6,738 nucleotides of DNA from assembly GCA_038258095.1 (NCBI GenBank), contig JBBSQE010000168.1:1-6738 (forward strand), read 5' to 3'. Source of the stretch: JBBSQE01 sp038258095 (GTDB lineage Bacteria > Actinomycetota > Thermoleophilia > Solirubrobacterales > 70-9). The notes below the pieces were generated by a model. That model made no database searches. It saw only the letters and a list, made by a program, of their open reading frames with translations, and had not been told where the DNA came from. The position numbers and the translations under genes were made by a program. Below, piece by piece: positions 5,592 to 6,738 of this stretch; the first letter of the stretch is position 1, and each line of letters starts with the position of its first letter.

Positions 5592-5654
5592 CAGGCGGCC
5601 GTAACCTCGGCGCGAGCCTGCTCAGGCGGCGGTCGCCTCGGCGCGAGCCAGCTC
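5592..5654. repeat. 31-bp imperfect tandem duplication across the 3' end of the transporter gene
   Basis: Two copies, 5592-5623 and 5623-5654, match at 28 of 32 aligned positions with a period of 31 bp. The right copy encodes the C-terminal ELARAEATAA and stop of the transporter. The left copy lies just past the stop and would read EQARAEVTAAW in a shifted frame, since 31 is not a multiple of three. The duplication therefore ends inside the gene's stop region. The four mismatches suggest it is not brand new. Confidence 0.8.
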
Positions 5655-6738
5655 CATCTCGCTCGACTCGACCGGGGTCGATCGGGCGCCACGGGCGTTG
5701 ATGAGCGTGAGAGCGACGACCACGCCCGCGAGGGCCACTGCCGCGGAAAGCCGCATCGAGCCGGCGAGCCCGGCGATGAACGCGTTCTTCGCCGCGCCGC
5801 TCACCTCGACGGCCTGCTGGTGGTCGAGGCCGCTACCGGCGAGGTCGATCCTCCCGGTGCCGAGCCCGTGGGCGACCCCGGAACTGACGTTCCCCGGGAT
5901 GCCTGACCCCGAGAGGGAACCGTCGAGGCTGGAGCGTGCCTGAGCCTGGAAGAGGGCACCCGTGGCGGCGACGCCGAACGTACCGCCGATCATGCGGAGC
6001 ATCGAGAGGATGCCGGACGCGATACCGGCCTTCGAGGCGCTCACCGCATTCATCGCAGCGGTCGACATCGGCGACATCGTCAGCGCGATACCGACCCCCA
6101 TGGCGACGAACGCGGGAAGCAGATCGGAGAAGGTCGTCCCCTGGTCGATCGTCGAGAAGTCGGCGAGGGCGAGGGTGACCAGCGAGAGGCCGACGACGAT
6201 CGGCATCCGCGGGCCGACGCGATCCGCCAGGCGGCCCGAGATCGGCGCGATGAACATGATCACCGCCGTGGTGGGCAGGAACCGGACGCCAGCCTCGAGC
6301 GGCGTGTAGCCGAGGATGTTCTGCATGTAGAGCGCAAGGAAGAAGAACATGCCGAGCATCGCGAACGAGACGATGAAGGCGACGGTCACGGCGCCGATGA
6401 AGTTGCGGTCCTTGAATAGGGAGAACTCCATCATCGGAGCGCGAACGCGCAGCTCTACCCGGGCGAAGCCGATCAGGGCCACGACTGAGGTCGCGATCAG
6501 CGCGATCACCGCGGTCGAGCCCCAGCCCCACTGAGTACCCTCGACCAGGGCAAGGACCAGGGCGCTGAGACCGACCGTGAGGAGGCCCACTCCGAGGTAG
6601 TCGACCTCGCGGCCGACGGTCTCGTCGCGGGACTCACGAACCGCGAAGAGCGCGGCCGTGACGGCGGCGAGGCCGACCGGGAGGTTGATGTAGAAGATCG
6701 CCCGCCAGGAGACGTGCTCGACGAGGAAGCCGCCGACG
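5622..6738 (-). CDS. MFS transporter, DHA2 (EmrB/QacA-like, 14-TM) family, partial (5' end beyond right edge)
   Basis: The reading frame is open from the right edge to the stop at 5624-5622, giving 372 codons. An ATG- or GTG-type start around 6590 would be internal, because frame and homology continue upstream of it. The visible part starts with VGGFLVEHVSWRAIFYINLPVG, the hallmark that follows motif C in DHA2 drug/H+ antiporters, so roughly the first four to five helices are missing. Many hydrophobic segments follow, with a cytoplasmic-loop motif SGRLADRVGPRMP and a GILSMLRMIGGTFGVAATG segment typical of the family's second half. A polar, Gly/Ser-rich extracytoplasmic loop precedes the last helix (ending ALTLINARG), and the tail is acidic and Ala-rich. 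Relatives export drugs, dyes or metabolites by proton antiport, but the substrate cannot be read from sequence. It converges with bioD, 67 nt apart, and no link to biotin is evident. The 3' end carries a 31-bp tandem duplication. Confidence 0.9.
   Translation of the reverse strand, partial: VGGFLVEHVSWRAIFYINLPVGLAAVTAALFAVRESRDETVGREVDYLGVGLLTVGLSALVLALVEGTQWGWGSTAVIALIATSVVALIGFARVELRVRAPMMEFSLFKDRNFIGAVTVAFIVSFAMLGMFFFLALYMQNILGYTPLEAGVRFLPTTAVIMFIAPISGRLADRVGPRMPIVVGLSLVTLALADFSTIDQGTTFSDLLPAFVAMGVGIALTMSPMSTAAMNAVSASKAGIASGILSMLRMIGGTFGVAATGALFQAQARSSLDGSLSGSGIPGNVSSGVAHGLGTGRIDLAGSGLDHQQAVEVSGAAKNAFIAGLAGSMRLSAAVALAGVVVALTLINARGARSTPVESSEMELARAEATAA

Noticed and set aside
6540..6590. 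Transporter start at 6590, making it a complete 322-residue protein
   Set aside because: The frame stays open to the right edge and the upstream translation carries the conserved DHA2 segment GGFLVEHVSWRAIFYINLPVG, so the true start is outside the window.

Overview
The window looks like chromosomal DNA from a high-GC Gram-positive bacterium. I favour Actinomycetota, perhaps the Thermoleophilia/Solirubrobacterales. The reasons are the very GC-rich coding sequence with strong G/C third-position bias, GTG and TTG starts, TANNNT-type -10 elements (one sitting 7 nt before a GTG start, as in leaderless actinobacterial mRNAs), and a pair of exported ferritin-like proteins, one of them a Tat lipoprotein. 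The lineage is inferred from style and gene content, not from a marker gene.

Layout. Positions 1-975 (minus strand) hold two tandem paralogous ferritin-like genes. The upstream copy (283-975) is complete and the downstream one (1-256) runs off the left edge. Next, on the same strand, is a secreted GH3/NagZ-like glycosidase (1109-2224 or 2263). A short divergent intergenic region (about 2225-2322) separates it from the plus-strand biotin genes: bioB (2323-3459), bioF (3476-4669) and, after a 168-nt gap, bioD (4838-5554). A convergent minus-strand DHA2-type major facilitator (5622-6738) enters from the right edge.

Function. BioF makes 7-keto-8-aminopelargonate (KAPA), BioD closes the ureido ring of 7,8-diaminopelargonate (DAPA) to give dethiobiotin, and BioB inserts sulfur to give biotin. 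The aminotransferase step between BioF and BioD (BioA, or the alternatives BioK/BioU) is not encoded here. bioB and bioF are closely spaced and probably co-transcribed. bioD appears to have its own promoter and probably a leaderless GTG start. The ferritin-like pair and the GH3 enzyme are envelope proteins and the MFS protein is a membrane exporter. Nothing in the sequence links any of them to biotin.

I see no RNA genes, CRISPR, insertion sequences or phage genes, and no new multi-gene system. The points most worth a second look are sequence details: an extra cysteine next to the [2Fe-2S] arginine ligand and a changed YNHNLD motif in BioB; loss of the usual catalytic His in the GH3 enzyme; matching -10/GTG geometry at bioD and the GH3 gene; different export signals in the ferritin-like pair, and a G5/C5 hairpin beside its ribosome binding site; and a 31-bp tandem duplication across the transporter stop codon.
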